Translations under genes and position numbers: made by a program | In this document: in pieces, positions 26,868-35,600 of the stretch | Numbering within the stretch: position 1 is the first letter of the stretch | Layout of the letters: each line of letters starts with the position of its first letter | The notes under the pieces: model-generated | The model's database searches: none | Told to the model about the DNA's origin: nothing | The model's input: only the letters and a program-made list of their open reading frames with translations | Assembly (NCBI RefSeq): GCF_009002475.1 | Contig: NZ_AP019860.1 | Location: forward strand, 3,162,001-3,226,000 | From: Candidatus Uabimicrobium amorphum | GTDB taxonomy: Bacteria > Planctomycetota > Uabimicrobiia > Uabimicrobiales > Uabimicrobiaceae | Length of the DNA: 64,000 bases | Direction of reading: 5' to 3'

Positions 26868-27938
26868 TTATTCCTGATTTTGTTTTTGTTGTTTTTTCTG
26901 ACGTTTCTCTACTTTGCGGCGCATGCGATTCCATACACTTGCGAGTCCCATTGCTTTGCGCATTTCAAAAACCGTTTGCTTCACCTCTTCGCGAACTTTC
27001 GCCGAACCTTCGACAATAAATTCTTCCAAAAGTCCCTTTTCACTCTCAAATTTCGCGCGTCTTTCACGCATAGGGTCTAAGAAGTTATTTAGAGCTATAG
27101 TAAGCTTCTCTTTTACCTCAACATCTCCCACGGTTCCTTTGCGATAGCGCTCTTGTAAATCCGCAATTTCTTCTTTGTTCGGATTGAAGGCATCGTGATA
27201 AATGAACACGGGATTCCCCTCTACTGTACCCGGGATATCGGCGTGAACGCGTTTTTCATCGGTAAACATACCCTTCACTTTTTTCGCTACCGTCTGCGCG
27301 TCGTCACTCAAATAGATCGCATTGTTAAGACTTTTGCTCATTTTTGCCTTACCGTCGGTTCCGACAAGAGTTCCCACTTCTCCCTCTAAAGATTCGGGAA
27401 TGGGAAATACTTCACCGTATAGACTGTTAAATTTGCGTGCTATTTCGCGTGTTAGTTCTAAGTGTGCTAAATTATCTTTGCCCACAGGAACACATTCGGA
27501 CTTTACACAAAGAACATCTGCCGCTTGTAAAACAGGGTAACCTAAAAGACCATATGGCATCTCAGCGCGCCCAGCACTTGCTGCCATTTCTTTTAGACTA
27601 GGTATTCTCTCCAAGCGCGGTACGGTAATGAGATTTTGAAACAAAGTATTCATTTCACATACTTCGGGAATTGCCGATTGTAAATAAAATGTCGCCTTGT
27701 AAGGGTCAATACCCGCAGCAATAGCATCGAGAACCACATGGCAAGCATTTTCGCAAGACGCCTTGATGTCATCGGGAGTATTTTTTGTTGTCAGCATATG
27801 TAAGTCCGCAATGATAAAATAACATTCATACTGCTGTTGGAGCTTTACGCGATTGGCAAGTGTTCCCACATAGTGCCCTAAATGCAACTTTCCTGTAGGA
27901 CGATCTCCGGTTAACAATCTTTTTTTTCTATCCGCCAT
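26868..27938 (-). CDS. trpS: Tryptophanyl-tRNA synthetase
   Basis: A 356-residue class I synthetase of normal length, charging tRNA-Trp. The HIGH-type signature is in [15 protein letters not shown] and the KMSKS loop is in [30 protein letters not shown] is the typical adenylate-pocket segment. The [15 protein letters not shown] form is that of the TrpRS II-like branch. It has a GAGG site and overlaps lysJ by 11 nt. Its place between lysJ and lysK shows it shares the lysine operon transcript; no functional link to lysine synthesis is evident. Confidence 0.95.
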   Translation of the reverse strand: MADRKKRLLTGDRPTGKLHLGHYVGTLANRVKLQQQYECYFIIADLHMLTTKNTPDDIKASCENACHVVLDAIAAGIDPYKATFYLQSAIPEVCEMNTLFQNLITVPRLERIPSLKEMAASAGRAEMPYGLLGYPVLQAADVLCVKSECVPVGKDNLAHLELTREIARKFNSLYGEVFPIPESLEGEVGTLVGTDGKAKMSKSLNNAIYLSDDAQTVAKKVKGMFTDEKRVHADIPGTVEGNPVFIYHDAFNPNKEEIADLQERYRKGTVGDVEVKEKLTIALNNFLDPMRERRAKFESEKGLLEEFIVEGSAKVREEVKQTVFEMRKAMGLASVWNRMRRKVEKRQKKQQKQNQE

Positions 27939-29112
27939 TTTTTTCCTCGTTAAGAACTTTTTCTATTACTGATACGACTTGATCTAATTCCTCTTTACTA
28001 ATAATCAGTGGTGGTAATAACCTCAATACGGTTGGGCCCGCTGGTAAAGCGAGGACGCCATGCTGCATAAGAGCACGTAAATAGGGTGTGGCCTTCGTTT
28101 TTAGCTCTATTCCAATCATAAGACCTAAACCGCGCACTTCGCGAATAAAACGATGGTTTATATTTTTTATCTTCTCGCGTGCATATTCACCTAGTTCAAG
28201 AGAACGACGGATAAGATTCTCGTCTTCATAAGCCCCAAGAGCAGCTAATGATGCCGCGCATGCCAGGGGATTTCCACCAAAAGTAGATCCGTGGGTACCC
28301 GGCTTTAAATTCACCACGCGTTCCCCCATAGCAACAGCCCCCATAGGTACGCCACCGGCGATTGCTTTGCCCATCGTCAAAATATCAGGTGAGATACCGT
28401 GATGCTGACATGCGAACCATTGTCCTGTACGTCCAAAACCAGTTTGTACTTCATCAAAGATAAGAAGGCAACCCTTTTCGTCGCATAGTTGTCGTAAATG
28501 GCTTAAGTATTCGCGACTTCCTGGCCTTACTCCACCTTCTCCTTGTACAACCTCCACGAGTACCGCAGCCGTATTTTCGCTTATGGCAGTGGTTATCTTT
28601 TCTATTTTATCGTAAGGAACATGCTGCACTTCGGGAATAAGCGGAAAAAATGGCTGGCGATATCTTTTCTCCCAAGTGGCAGATAATGCCCCCATGGTGC
28701 GTCCGTGAAAACCGCGCATTGTTGCAATGATTTCTTTTTTTCCGGTGGCAAGCCGTGCAAATTTGATGGCCGCCTCTACGGATTCGGCTCCGGAGTTACA
28801 CAAATATACTTTATTTAGACCCGACGGCAAAACACCAGCGAGTTTTTCGAGAAGTCGCGCCCTTGTATCGTTGAAAAAAATTTCGGTACACGTCAATAGC
28901 TTCTGACTTTGTTCGTTAATAGCGGAAACGACTCTTGGGTGACAGTGTCCAAGATTTGCCACTCCTTGTCCGGCCACGCAATCAATGTATTCTTTTCCGT
29001 GAGAATCCCAAACTTTTGTGCCTTTTCCACGAACAATAGCCACATCTCTTTTGTAGTATACACCACTTGTGTATTTGTTTTCAATCGGTATAGGATCAAA
29101 AATATCGCTCAT
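27928..29112 (-). CDS. lysJ: [LysW]-aminoadipate semialdehyde/glutamate semialdehyde aminotransferase
   Basis: A 394-residue class III PLP aminotransferase of the ArgD/LysJ group. It converts the carrier-bound semialdehyde to the amine using glutamate. Visible motifs are [30 protein letters not shown] (phosphate binding), [15 protein letters not shown] (PLP ring Asp), [13 protein letters not shown] (Schiff-base Lys) and [14 protein letters not shown]. An AGGA site precedes the ATG. It is separated from lysZ by 390 nt carrying an inverted pair of repeat elements, but lies on the same strand as the rest of the pathway. Confidence 0.93.
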   Translation of the reverse strand: MSDIFDPIPIENKYTSGVYYKRDVAIVRGKGTKVWDSHGKEYIDCVAGQGVANLGHCHPRVVSAINEQSQKLLTCTEIFFNDTRARLLEKLAGVLPSGLNKVYLCNSGAESVEAAIKFARLATGKKEIIATMRGFHGRTMGALSATWEKRYRQPFFPLIPEVQHVPYDKIEKITTAISENTAAVLVEVVQGEGGVRPGSREYLSHLRQLCDEKGCLLIFDEVQTGFGRTGQWFACQHHGISPDILTMGKAIAGGVPMGAVAMGERVVNLKPGTHGSTFGGNPLACAASLAALGAYEDENLIRRSLELGEYAREKIKNINHRFIREVRGLGLMIGIELKTKATPYLRALMQHGVLALPAGPTVLRLLPPLIISKEELDQVVSVIEKVLNEEKNGG

Positions 29113-29150
29113 GATTAATTCCTGAATTATTTGGTGTTTATAAGAGTTTC

Positions 29151-29272
29151 ATTTTCAGATGGATGCCCTCACCATCGGCTTGTAGATTTCAGCTACGCTG
29201 AAAGCAACAAGCCTCATGCCTCTCCCACAGGGAGAGGCGTAACACGTCCGAATTGATCTTGCTGTTTTATTT
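29151..29272 (+). repeat. Dispersed two-hairpin element, copy B
   Basis: About 122 bp, close match to copy A at 12872-12990. It contains TTTCAGCTACGCTGAAA, then CTCTCCCACAGGGAGAG, then the tail ACACGTCCGA. It sits in the 390-nt gap between lysZ and lysJ, facing copy C. Apart from B and C the gap holds nothing I recognise. Confidence 0.85.
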
Positions 29273-29367
29273 TGTGCCGCCGCATAAACAACCATAATTG
29301 TACAAAGATAGTAACGCTATACTATTGTCCGCAAATCAAGCGAATTTTGTTTTTATCGAAAGAGAAG

Positions 29368-29455
29368 CATTACACCTCTCCCTGTGGGAGAGGTATGAGA
29401 ATAGTAGTTTACAGCGTAGCTGTAACTGCTTATTCGATGGTGAGGGCATCAATAC
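29368..29455 (-). repeat. Dispersed two-hairpin element, copy C (inverted, diverged)
   Basis: Reverse-complement relative of copies A and B, opening GATGCCCTCACCATCG on the minus strand. Both hairpins are kept although bases differ: TTACAGC/GCTGTAA replaces TTTCAGC/GCTGAAA, and the outer G-C pair of hairpin 2 is A-T. These paired changes argue that the secondary structure is under selection. Confidence 0.8.
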
Positions 29456-29502
29456 AAAGGCGAAAATATAAAACAAATATTACTGCGCATTGTGTTTTGT
29501 CA

Positions 29503-30309
29503 TTATTTGCGGAAGGTTGTCCCGTTGCCTTCTAGGGCTTTGCGAATAGAATTTTCTACGCGAGCATCTCCCATAATTACTTTGCCAACTCCGCCTTCTA
29601 ACGCTTCTTTTGCTCCGAGAACTTTCATACGCATACGTCCTTCTGCGTATTTTTCTACCGTGGAGATTTCGCTAGATTTTACTTCGGAGATCAAAGAAGA
29701 TTCGTCGGGAAACTCTTTGAGTAAACCAGGAACATTTGACAATAGCAATAAAACTTCCGCTTGTAGAGCAATCGCGGTTTGCCCTGCAGCACGGTCTCCG
29801 TCAACGTTGATCGCTTCGCCTTCATAACTAATTGCGGGAGGGCACAATACTGGCATAAAACCACTGTTTAGCAAGTTATCCAATAATGTGGTATTGACTT
29901 TTTCCACGATCCCCGTCAAGTTATTGCGCACGACACGTACTTTACCATTTTCCACAGCACGTACAGCTTTCTTGCGTGGTCCTTCCCACAATCGACCATC
30001 GATACCGGAAAGACCGACAGCATTGACTCCGTGTTTTTGTAGGCGTTCAACTATTCCTTTGTTGATTTCTCCACAATATACCATTTCGAAAATCTCAAGT
30101 GTTTTGCGATCAGTTAAACGGCTGGTATATCCAGACGGCGACGTGATGAATTTGGGAGGATACCCCAATTTTTCCGCAACGACATTTGTTTGGTGCGATC
30201 CACCGTGGACTAAGATTATTTTTTTTCCTTCGGCAACAAGGGAGGCGAAATCAGCACACAAAGCATCGAGATCAATTCCCTCACTACCTCCAACTTTTAC
30301 AACTATCAA
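29503..30309 (-). CDS. lysZ: [LysW]-aminoadipate/glutamate kinase
   Basis: A 268-residue amino acid kinase of the ArgB/LysZ type, phosphorylating the side-chain carboxylate of the LysW-bound substrate. It starts MIVVKVGGSEG with the phosphate-binding KVGG and HGGSHQTN, and ends with NVDGDRAAGQTAIAL (nucleotide binding). The start codon is TTG at 30309 with GGAAGG upstream; no ATG fits the family N-terminus. It follows lysY by 12 nt. Its SGYTSRLTDRKTLEIF segment resembles LysZ rather than feedback-inhibited ArgB, but the amino acid made is not certain. Confidence 0.92.
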   Translation of the reverse strand: MIVVKVGGSEGIDLDALCADFASLVAEGKKIILVHGGSHQTNVVAEKLGYPPKFITSPSGYTSRLTDRKTLEIFEMVYCGEINKGIVERLQKHGVNAVGLSGIDGRLWEGPRKKAVRAVENGKVRVVRNNLTGIVEKVNTTLLDNLLNSGFMPVLCPPAISYEGEAINVDGDRAAGQTAIALQAEVLLLLSNVPGLLKEFPDESSLISEVKSSEISTVEKYAEGRMRMKVLGAKEALEGGVGKVIMGDARVENSIRKALEGNGTTFRK

Positions 30310-30321
30310 TTTATTACCTTC

Positions 30322-31350
30322 CTATATAGGATGAAGTCCTGGAAAATCCAAGGCAGTTTTTTCATCCCAGCCCATCATGACATTCATTGATTGCACTGCA
30401 CTTCCCGCTGCGCCTTTCATCAAATTGTCAATGGCACTCATTACGACAAGGCGCTTGCTATTTTTTTCTTTGGCAAATCCAATATCGCAGTAGTTGGTTC
30501 CTTGGAGAATCTTTGGTTCGGGAAAACGATAAATGCCCGTATTGTCTTTCACCAAACGAATAAAAGGTTCCCCTTTGTATTCTTTGCGATATAATTTCCA
30601 CACTTCTTTTTCCTCTATGTCGTCTTTGAGAAAACAGTGCGCTGTACACATAACTCCGCGTACCATTTCAATAGCAGTTGCTGAAAAATAAATTTGCGAA
30701 ATACCTAATTCTTGTTGCATTTCCGCTTGGTGGCGATGTGTTGTCGGTGCAAAAGAACGCACTGCTCCACTGCGCTCTGGATGGTGACTTGCCAAACTGT
30801 GGGAATTTCCCCCTTCCGATGAACCAACTTTCACTTCGGCAACAACATGGTCAATGAGGTTGTGTGCCGCAAGTGGATATAAAGCAAGATTCACTGCTGT
30901 AGCATTACAACCAACTCCACTGACATATTTTGCGTTGGCTAGCTCTTCGCGATGTAATTCGGGAAGACCATACACAAAACGTTCTAACCACGAAGAAGCG
31001 GCATGATCTTCTCCATACCATTTTTTATAAACCGCAGCATCGCGTAAACGAAAATCAGCAGACAAGTCGATAATATGCTCTGCGATCTCGGCATAACGTT
31101 CAATGTCTTGAGCGGCCGTTTTGTGTGGTAAAGCGAGAAATAGTATATCACAAGGCTGAATCTGATCGGGGCTGGTAAATTTTATCAATTTTTGCCCGCG
31201 TAAGTTAGGATGAGCATTATGTACAAATTTACCCAAGTACCGCTGAGAGGTTACCTGTCCAATTTCCACATTAGGATGCGAAAGCAACAAACGAATGAGT
31301 TCTCCGCCCGTGTAACCAGACCCACCAATAATACTGACTTTTTTAGTCAT
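30322..31350 (-). CDS. lysY: [LysW]-aminoadipyl/glutamyl phosphate reductase (ArgC family)
   Basis: A 342-residue NADPH-dependent reductase from ATG 31350 (MTKKVSIIGGSGYTGGE), with AGGCGAGG upstream and a 13-nt gap to lysX; a start 30 nt earlier would overlap lysX. The Rossmann loop IGGSGYTGGELIRLLL, the active-site Cys in SGVGCNATAVNLALYP and the HHPERSG His motif define the ArgC/LysY family. It reduces the acyl phosphate made by LysZ to the semialdehyde used by LysJ. Length and motifs are complete. Confidence 0.93.
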   Translation of the reverse strand: MTKKVSIIGGSGYTGGELIRLLLSHPNVEIGQVTSQRYLGKFVHNAHPNLRGQKLIKFTSPDQIQPCDILFLALPHKTAAQDIERYAEIAEHIIDLSADFRLRDAAVYKKWYGEDHAASSWLERFVYGLPELHREELANAKYVSGVGCNATAVNLALYPLAAHNLIDHVVAEVKVGSSEGGNSHSLASHHPERSGAVRSFAPTTHRHQAEMQQELGISQIYFSATAIEMVRGVMCTAHCFLKDDIEEKEVWKLYRKEYKGEPFIRLVKDNTGIYRFPEPKILQGTNYCDIGFAKEKNSKRLVVMSAIDNLMKGAAGSAVQSMNVMMGWDEKTALDFPGLHPI

Positions 31351-31363
31351 TTCCTCGCCTTTC

Positions 31364-32218
31364 TTAGACTTTTCCTTCACCTACATTGATGACATATTCA
31401 ATAACTTTTTGCGGAATGTTAACACCTGTCGGAGCAATACTATTACGGAACTCCATCGTATAGTTTACTTCGTTGACCATCACTTTTCCTTCAGGAGTCT
31501 CCAGTAAATCAATCGCCACCACTCCGCCGCCTACAGCCTTTGCCGCTGCAATGGAAAGTTGGTCGACTTCCTCTGTCATCGGAAAATTCTCTGCGGTACT
31601 TCCACGAGCGGTGTTTGTTAACCAGTGTTTGGAATTACGGGCAATGGCACAAATAGTCTTTCCATCCACAACAAAACTGCGAATATCTCTATCAGGCTTA
31701 TCGATAAATTTTTGAATATAATATATCGAATGGTGATACGTTCCTAAAATGGCCTTGTGCTCAAGAACCGCTTCAGCAGCTTCGCGGTCATTTACTTTTG
31801 TCAAAAGCCGTCCCCAGGATCCCACTGCAGGTTTCAAAACAACAGGATACCCCATTTCTTCTATGGCTTCCAGAGCAGACTCTGGTGTAAAAGCGACCTT
31901 CACATCAGGAGTAGCCACATTGTGCCGGATCAAAGCCAAAGAAGTGGTAAGTTTATCTCCACAAATATCGGCCACATGAACATTATTTACACAAGGAATG
32001 CCCCAAGAATCAAGAACGCGAAGTGTTGCGTCCGCACGTGAGTGACTGATACAACGCTCAAGAATTACGTTGTACTTTTCCCACTCTTCTTTGTGGTGTA
32101 AATCGAGTTTGATCTTGCGAACATCAATGAGATCGTATTCGACTCCGCTATTGTCTAGTTCTTTTAGTAGCAATTTTTCTTCTACGCGAATTCTCGCATA
32201 CAAAACACCAACGCGCAT
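31364..32218 (-). CDS. lysX: LysW-aminoadipate/glutamate ligase (ATP-grasp)
   Basis: A 284-residue RimK-like ATP-grasp ligase. It joins the alpha-amino group of the substrate to the C-terminal Glu of LysW. Seen are [18 protein letters not shown] at the N-terminus, [17 protein letters not shown] (ATP binding), [19 protein letters not shown] and [21 protein letters not shown], the last a LysX family signature. The ribosome binding site GGGGAGAG lies in the final codons of lysW, two nt upstream, so the carrier and its ligase are coupled. Specificity for aminoadipate versus glutamate is not resolved. Confidence 0.94.
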   Translation of the reverse strand: MRVGVLYARIRVEEKLLLKELDNSGVEYDLIDVRKIKLDLHHKEEWEKYNVILERCISHSRADATLRVLDSWGIPCVNNVHVADICGDKLTTSLALIRHNVATPDVKVAFTPESALEAIEEMGYPVVLKPAVGSWGRLLTKVNDREAAEAVLEHKAILGTYHHSIYYIQKFIDKPDRDIRSFVVDGKTICAIARNSKHWLTNTARGSTAENFPMTEEVDQLSIAAAKAVGGGVVAIDLLETPEGKVMVNEVNYTMEFRNSIAPTGVNIPQKVIEYVINVGEGKV

Positions 32219-32220
32219 AA

Positions 32221-32394
32221 TTACTCTCCCCAGTCTTCCTCTTCTTGAGGTGCTAACTCTACTTGAGCAGGATCAAGACTTGTAACTTCAAGCTCCGCTC
32301 CACAATCTGGACAAGTGACAATTTCTCCCACCATCGCATCATCATCTAATGTGATTTCTGCACCGCACTCTGGGCACTCAACAACTTTTGCCAT
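32221..32394 (-). CDS. lysW: LysW amino-group carrier protein
   Basis: A 57-residue gene. The protein starts [14 protein letters not shown], with two zinc-binding pairs Cys7/Cys10 and Cys28/Cys31, an acidic tail, and the terminal EDWGE that is the hallmark of LysW. Glu57 is the residue to which the amino acid is attached during synthesis. AAAGGA precedes the ATG. It is the first gene of the operon, as in Thermus and in many archaea, and is followed by lysX after two nt. Confidence 0.97.
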   Translation of the reverse strand: MAKVVECPECGAEITLDDDAMVGEIVTCPDCGAELEVTSLDPAQVELAPQEEEDWGE

Positions 32395-32441
32395 TTTTGT
32401 TTCCTTTCATGAGAATTTTGATTTTGATAAAAAGAGTCGGT

Positions 32442-32469
32442 AGTGTAGCAAAAATAATTGTTTTTGCAA
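32442..32469 (-). promoter_or_regulatory. Candidate promoter of the lys operon
   Basis: On the minus strand TTGCAA (32464-32469) and TACACT (32442-32447) are 16 bp apart, about 48 nt upstream of lysW. No operator-like repeat was seen. Confidence 0.5.
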
Positions 32470-32559
32470 TATAAAAAATGAGGTGCTGCGGGTTATTGTG
32501 GAATGTCAGTGTATGGTATGTATATCGATCTCGCCATCGCAGTCGTCACCGTTGCTTTT

Positions 32560-32660
32560 GGTTACGATCACGGTTACGGCTACGATTACGATCACGGCTA
32601 CGGTGACGGTGACGGTGACGATTACGGTCAGGGGCATGGTCACAGTGACGATCACTACTA
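32560..32660 (+). repeat. Degenerate hexanucleotide tandem repeat
   Basis: About sixteen 6-bp units of the form GRYNAC (GGTTAC, GGCTAC, GATTAC, GATCAC, GGTGAC) lie between the lys promoter and the 3' end of the SNF2 gene. Read on the plus strand they encode a Gly/Asp/Tyr/His-rich run. No convincing gene carries it. Confidence 0.75.
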
Positions 32661-35600
32661 CGCACTGCGTAACAAATGTAAAATTTCGTCCAAATTAATT
32701 TTTCCAGGACTCTCGCGACCTTCTAGTACACTTTCGGCTAGCTCGCGTTTTTCGCCGTGGAGTTGTAGTATTTTTTGTTCGATGGTGTCTTTTGTCACTA
32801 AACGGTATATGTTCACCGGTTTTGTTTGCCCCAAACGATGCGCCCGGTCTGCGGCTTGATCTTCTACCGCGGGATTCCACCATGGGTCCATGTGAATTAC
32901 ATAGTCTGCGGCGGTTAAATTTAGTCCCATCCCTCCGGCCTTAAGGCTAATTAAAAAGACACGTCCTACACCATTTTGAAATTCGCGAACGTTTTTTTGG
33001 CGCTCTTTTTGTGGCGTAGAACCATCCAGGTATTGATAGCTGATATTTTGCGTATCTAAAAAATCGCGAATAATATGCAAAAATTGAACGAATTGACTAA
33101 AAACAAGTACGCGATGGTCGTTCTCTAAAATCTCCCAAAGTAAATCGCGAAATACTTCAATTTTAGAACTACTCAGTTCAGTGTTTTTATCTACTAAAAG
33201 TGGATGGCAGCACACACGACGCAACTTCATAATCTCTGCTAAAATTTTAAAGTGTTGCTTTTCTTTGTTGTCGTTCAGCATATCTATTTTTTCGACTGCT
33301 CTTTGTCGTAAAGCTTCGTAAAAACCCTTTTCATCTTCACTCATCTCGACATACAAAGTATTTTCGATCCGTGGTGGAAGCTCTTTTAGTACATCTTTTT
33401 TTAAACGACGCAATATAAAAGGACCGATTAAATTACGCAGTGCTTGGCGTTTTTCGACACTATTGTCTTTTTCGATGGGTGTAATGTATTTCTTGCGAAA
33501 GGCTTCTTGAGAACCTAAAAAGCCTGGATTAATAAAATGAAATAAATTCCACAATTCTCCCAGGTGATTTTCAATAGGCGTCCCAGTGGTAATTAGCTTA
33601 AAATTTGCTTGTAGCTGCATCGCCGCTTGAGAGCGCTTTGTATAGCTATTTTTAATCGCTTGCGCTTCATCCAAAACTACGGTTTGCCAAAGAACTGCCC
33701 CGAAAACCTCGGCGCGATTTTGCAACATTCCATAACTTGTGACCACTAAATTTTTTGGACCTAATTCCCGCAATTCCTCGTTTTTAGAACTTGAGGCAAA
33801 TAAGATCACCTCAAGATCTGGTGTAAACTTTTGCGCTTCTTCTTGCCAGTTCATCGCCACGGAAGTGGGAGCGATGACTAATGATGGTCCTTTTTGCGCT
33901 TCTTGTAAAATAATGGCCAAAGCCTGTACGGTTTTCCCTAAACCCATGTCGTCGGCCAAACATCCTCCGACCCCCCATTCACAAAGTCTCGCAAGCCATG
34001 CGAATCCCTGTTCTTGATAATTACGTAAAGTGGCATTTAGGTTCTGTGGAACACGGCGTTTTTTTTGCTGTATGCGTTTGATTCTCTTTATCTGTGAAAC
34101 CCAGTCGTTATTCGCATCAAAATCTTTGGTTCCCAACAAAGAGGAGTTTAGAATATTTGCGGCCAATGGATGAACGCGCAATTGTTGTTGTGACTGATCA
34201 GTAATATTATATAAATCTTGTAGCCTTTTGCGCATCTCTGAAGTAAGTAGTACAAACTCGTTGTCACTAAGAGCAATAAAATTATCTTGAGAATTTTCAA
34301 TATGGATCAATAAATTCTCCATTTCAAGCACTTTGGCATCGTCAAGTTCTACACACCCAGAAATCTCAAACCAATCTTTTTTCTTGCGAACGCTCACCTG
34401 GAGATTATCCCAACCTATTTGTTCGTGTACTTTTATTTTTTTTCCTTGAGGCCATTCAATAACGACATGGTTCATTTGTCGCAGTTTGAGTAGTATACTC
34501 AAACATTTTTCGACGTCGTTAATCGCCCATTCGCAATTATAGTGAGTTTCTTCTTCTAATATAGGGCACTTATCCAATATTTCCTTTAGATACTTTTTTT
34601 CGCGCTTCAAGTTGCGCTTAGTTTGATACTCTTGACTGTCAATGCTACTAACAACTATTTCTCCGCCTTCTCCTGGCTCTATAATAGGACCTTTTTTTCC
34701 CAGTGGCTTTACAACAATAGTGATGCGAAAGCCATGCTCCCAAGGAACTAGACGTACATAAATCCGATCATCACTCTCTTTGTGTTGTGCGCGAACATGT
34801 TCATTCGAATAGGTATGAACGGTCATTTGTCGACAAATATTTTCGACAACAGGAGCAAAATGCTCTTCTGCTTCAATGGGAAAAGAGGCCCCCCCATGTC
34901 CAATAATTTGGATGACTTCACGGTGAATTTTTTCAAACTTCGTCAGCGAAATCTTACTGTCACTTTCCTTACGATATAAAATAGCATCACCGTTATTCTC
35001 CCCCATAAAAGCCATGTGGATAGAGTTTCTTTTTTTAGTGATCAGTAGCTGTGGGGAGGCTTTTTCAATGGACACTTTGCGTAAGTGATCTTTGTGAAAA
35101 ACATAAGGATGATCCGCCATGGCCAGAAGAACTTTTTTCCAATGACCATATTCGTAATGATGTTGATTTTCCAGATACGCCAAAATAATGCGTTTATCTT
35201 GGAAAGAAAAATACTCTTCTTCCCATTCGGGTGTAATCTGCAATTCACGTCCTTCACTCCATGTCCCGTCACTGCGTTGTTTTTGCTCGCGCGCAGTGAT
35301 GGTACAAAAGTTGTTGCTCGGTTCGACAAACCACGCAAGGCGCTTTTTGACATCGCTATTTTTTTCAATCGCTTCTTCGAGTTGATTCAGGATATTTTTC
35401 CACGGCGCATCTTGACAAAAACGCTTGCTTATATCATATTGCCGGAAATCGTCACCGCTCAACTCTCCGGAAATACCACAAATTTTTTGTAGCTGTTGTC
35501 CAAGCCATTTATAGTCGTTTTCGTGCAGTTGTTTTACGCATGTAGCCACCTTCTCTTTACTTACTTTACTACTGTCCATCCACGTAAGAACAAACGCTTC

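Noticed and set aside
12872..29455. The dispersed elements as insertion sequences or MITEs with terminal inverted repeats
   Set aside because: No transposase, no clear terminal inverted repeats and no target duplications could be seen; kept only as repeats of unknown nature.
32483..32859. Two overlapping plus-strand open frames covering the hexamer repeat, one with a GYDHGYGYDYDHGYG-type protein
   Set aside because: Both come from the tandem repeat. They have poor ribosome binding sites, and the longer one runs about 200 bp antisense to the SNF2 gene, which is clearly the real gene.
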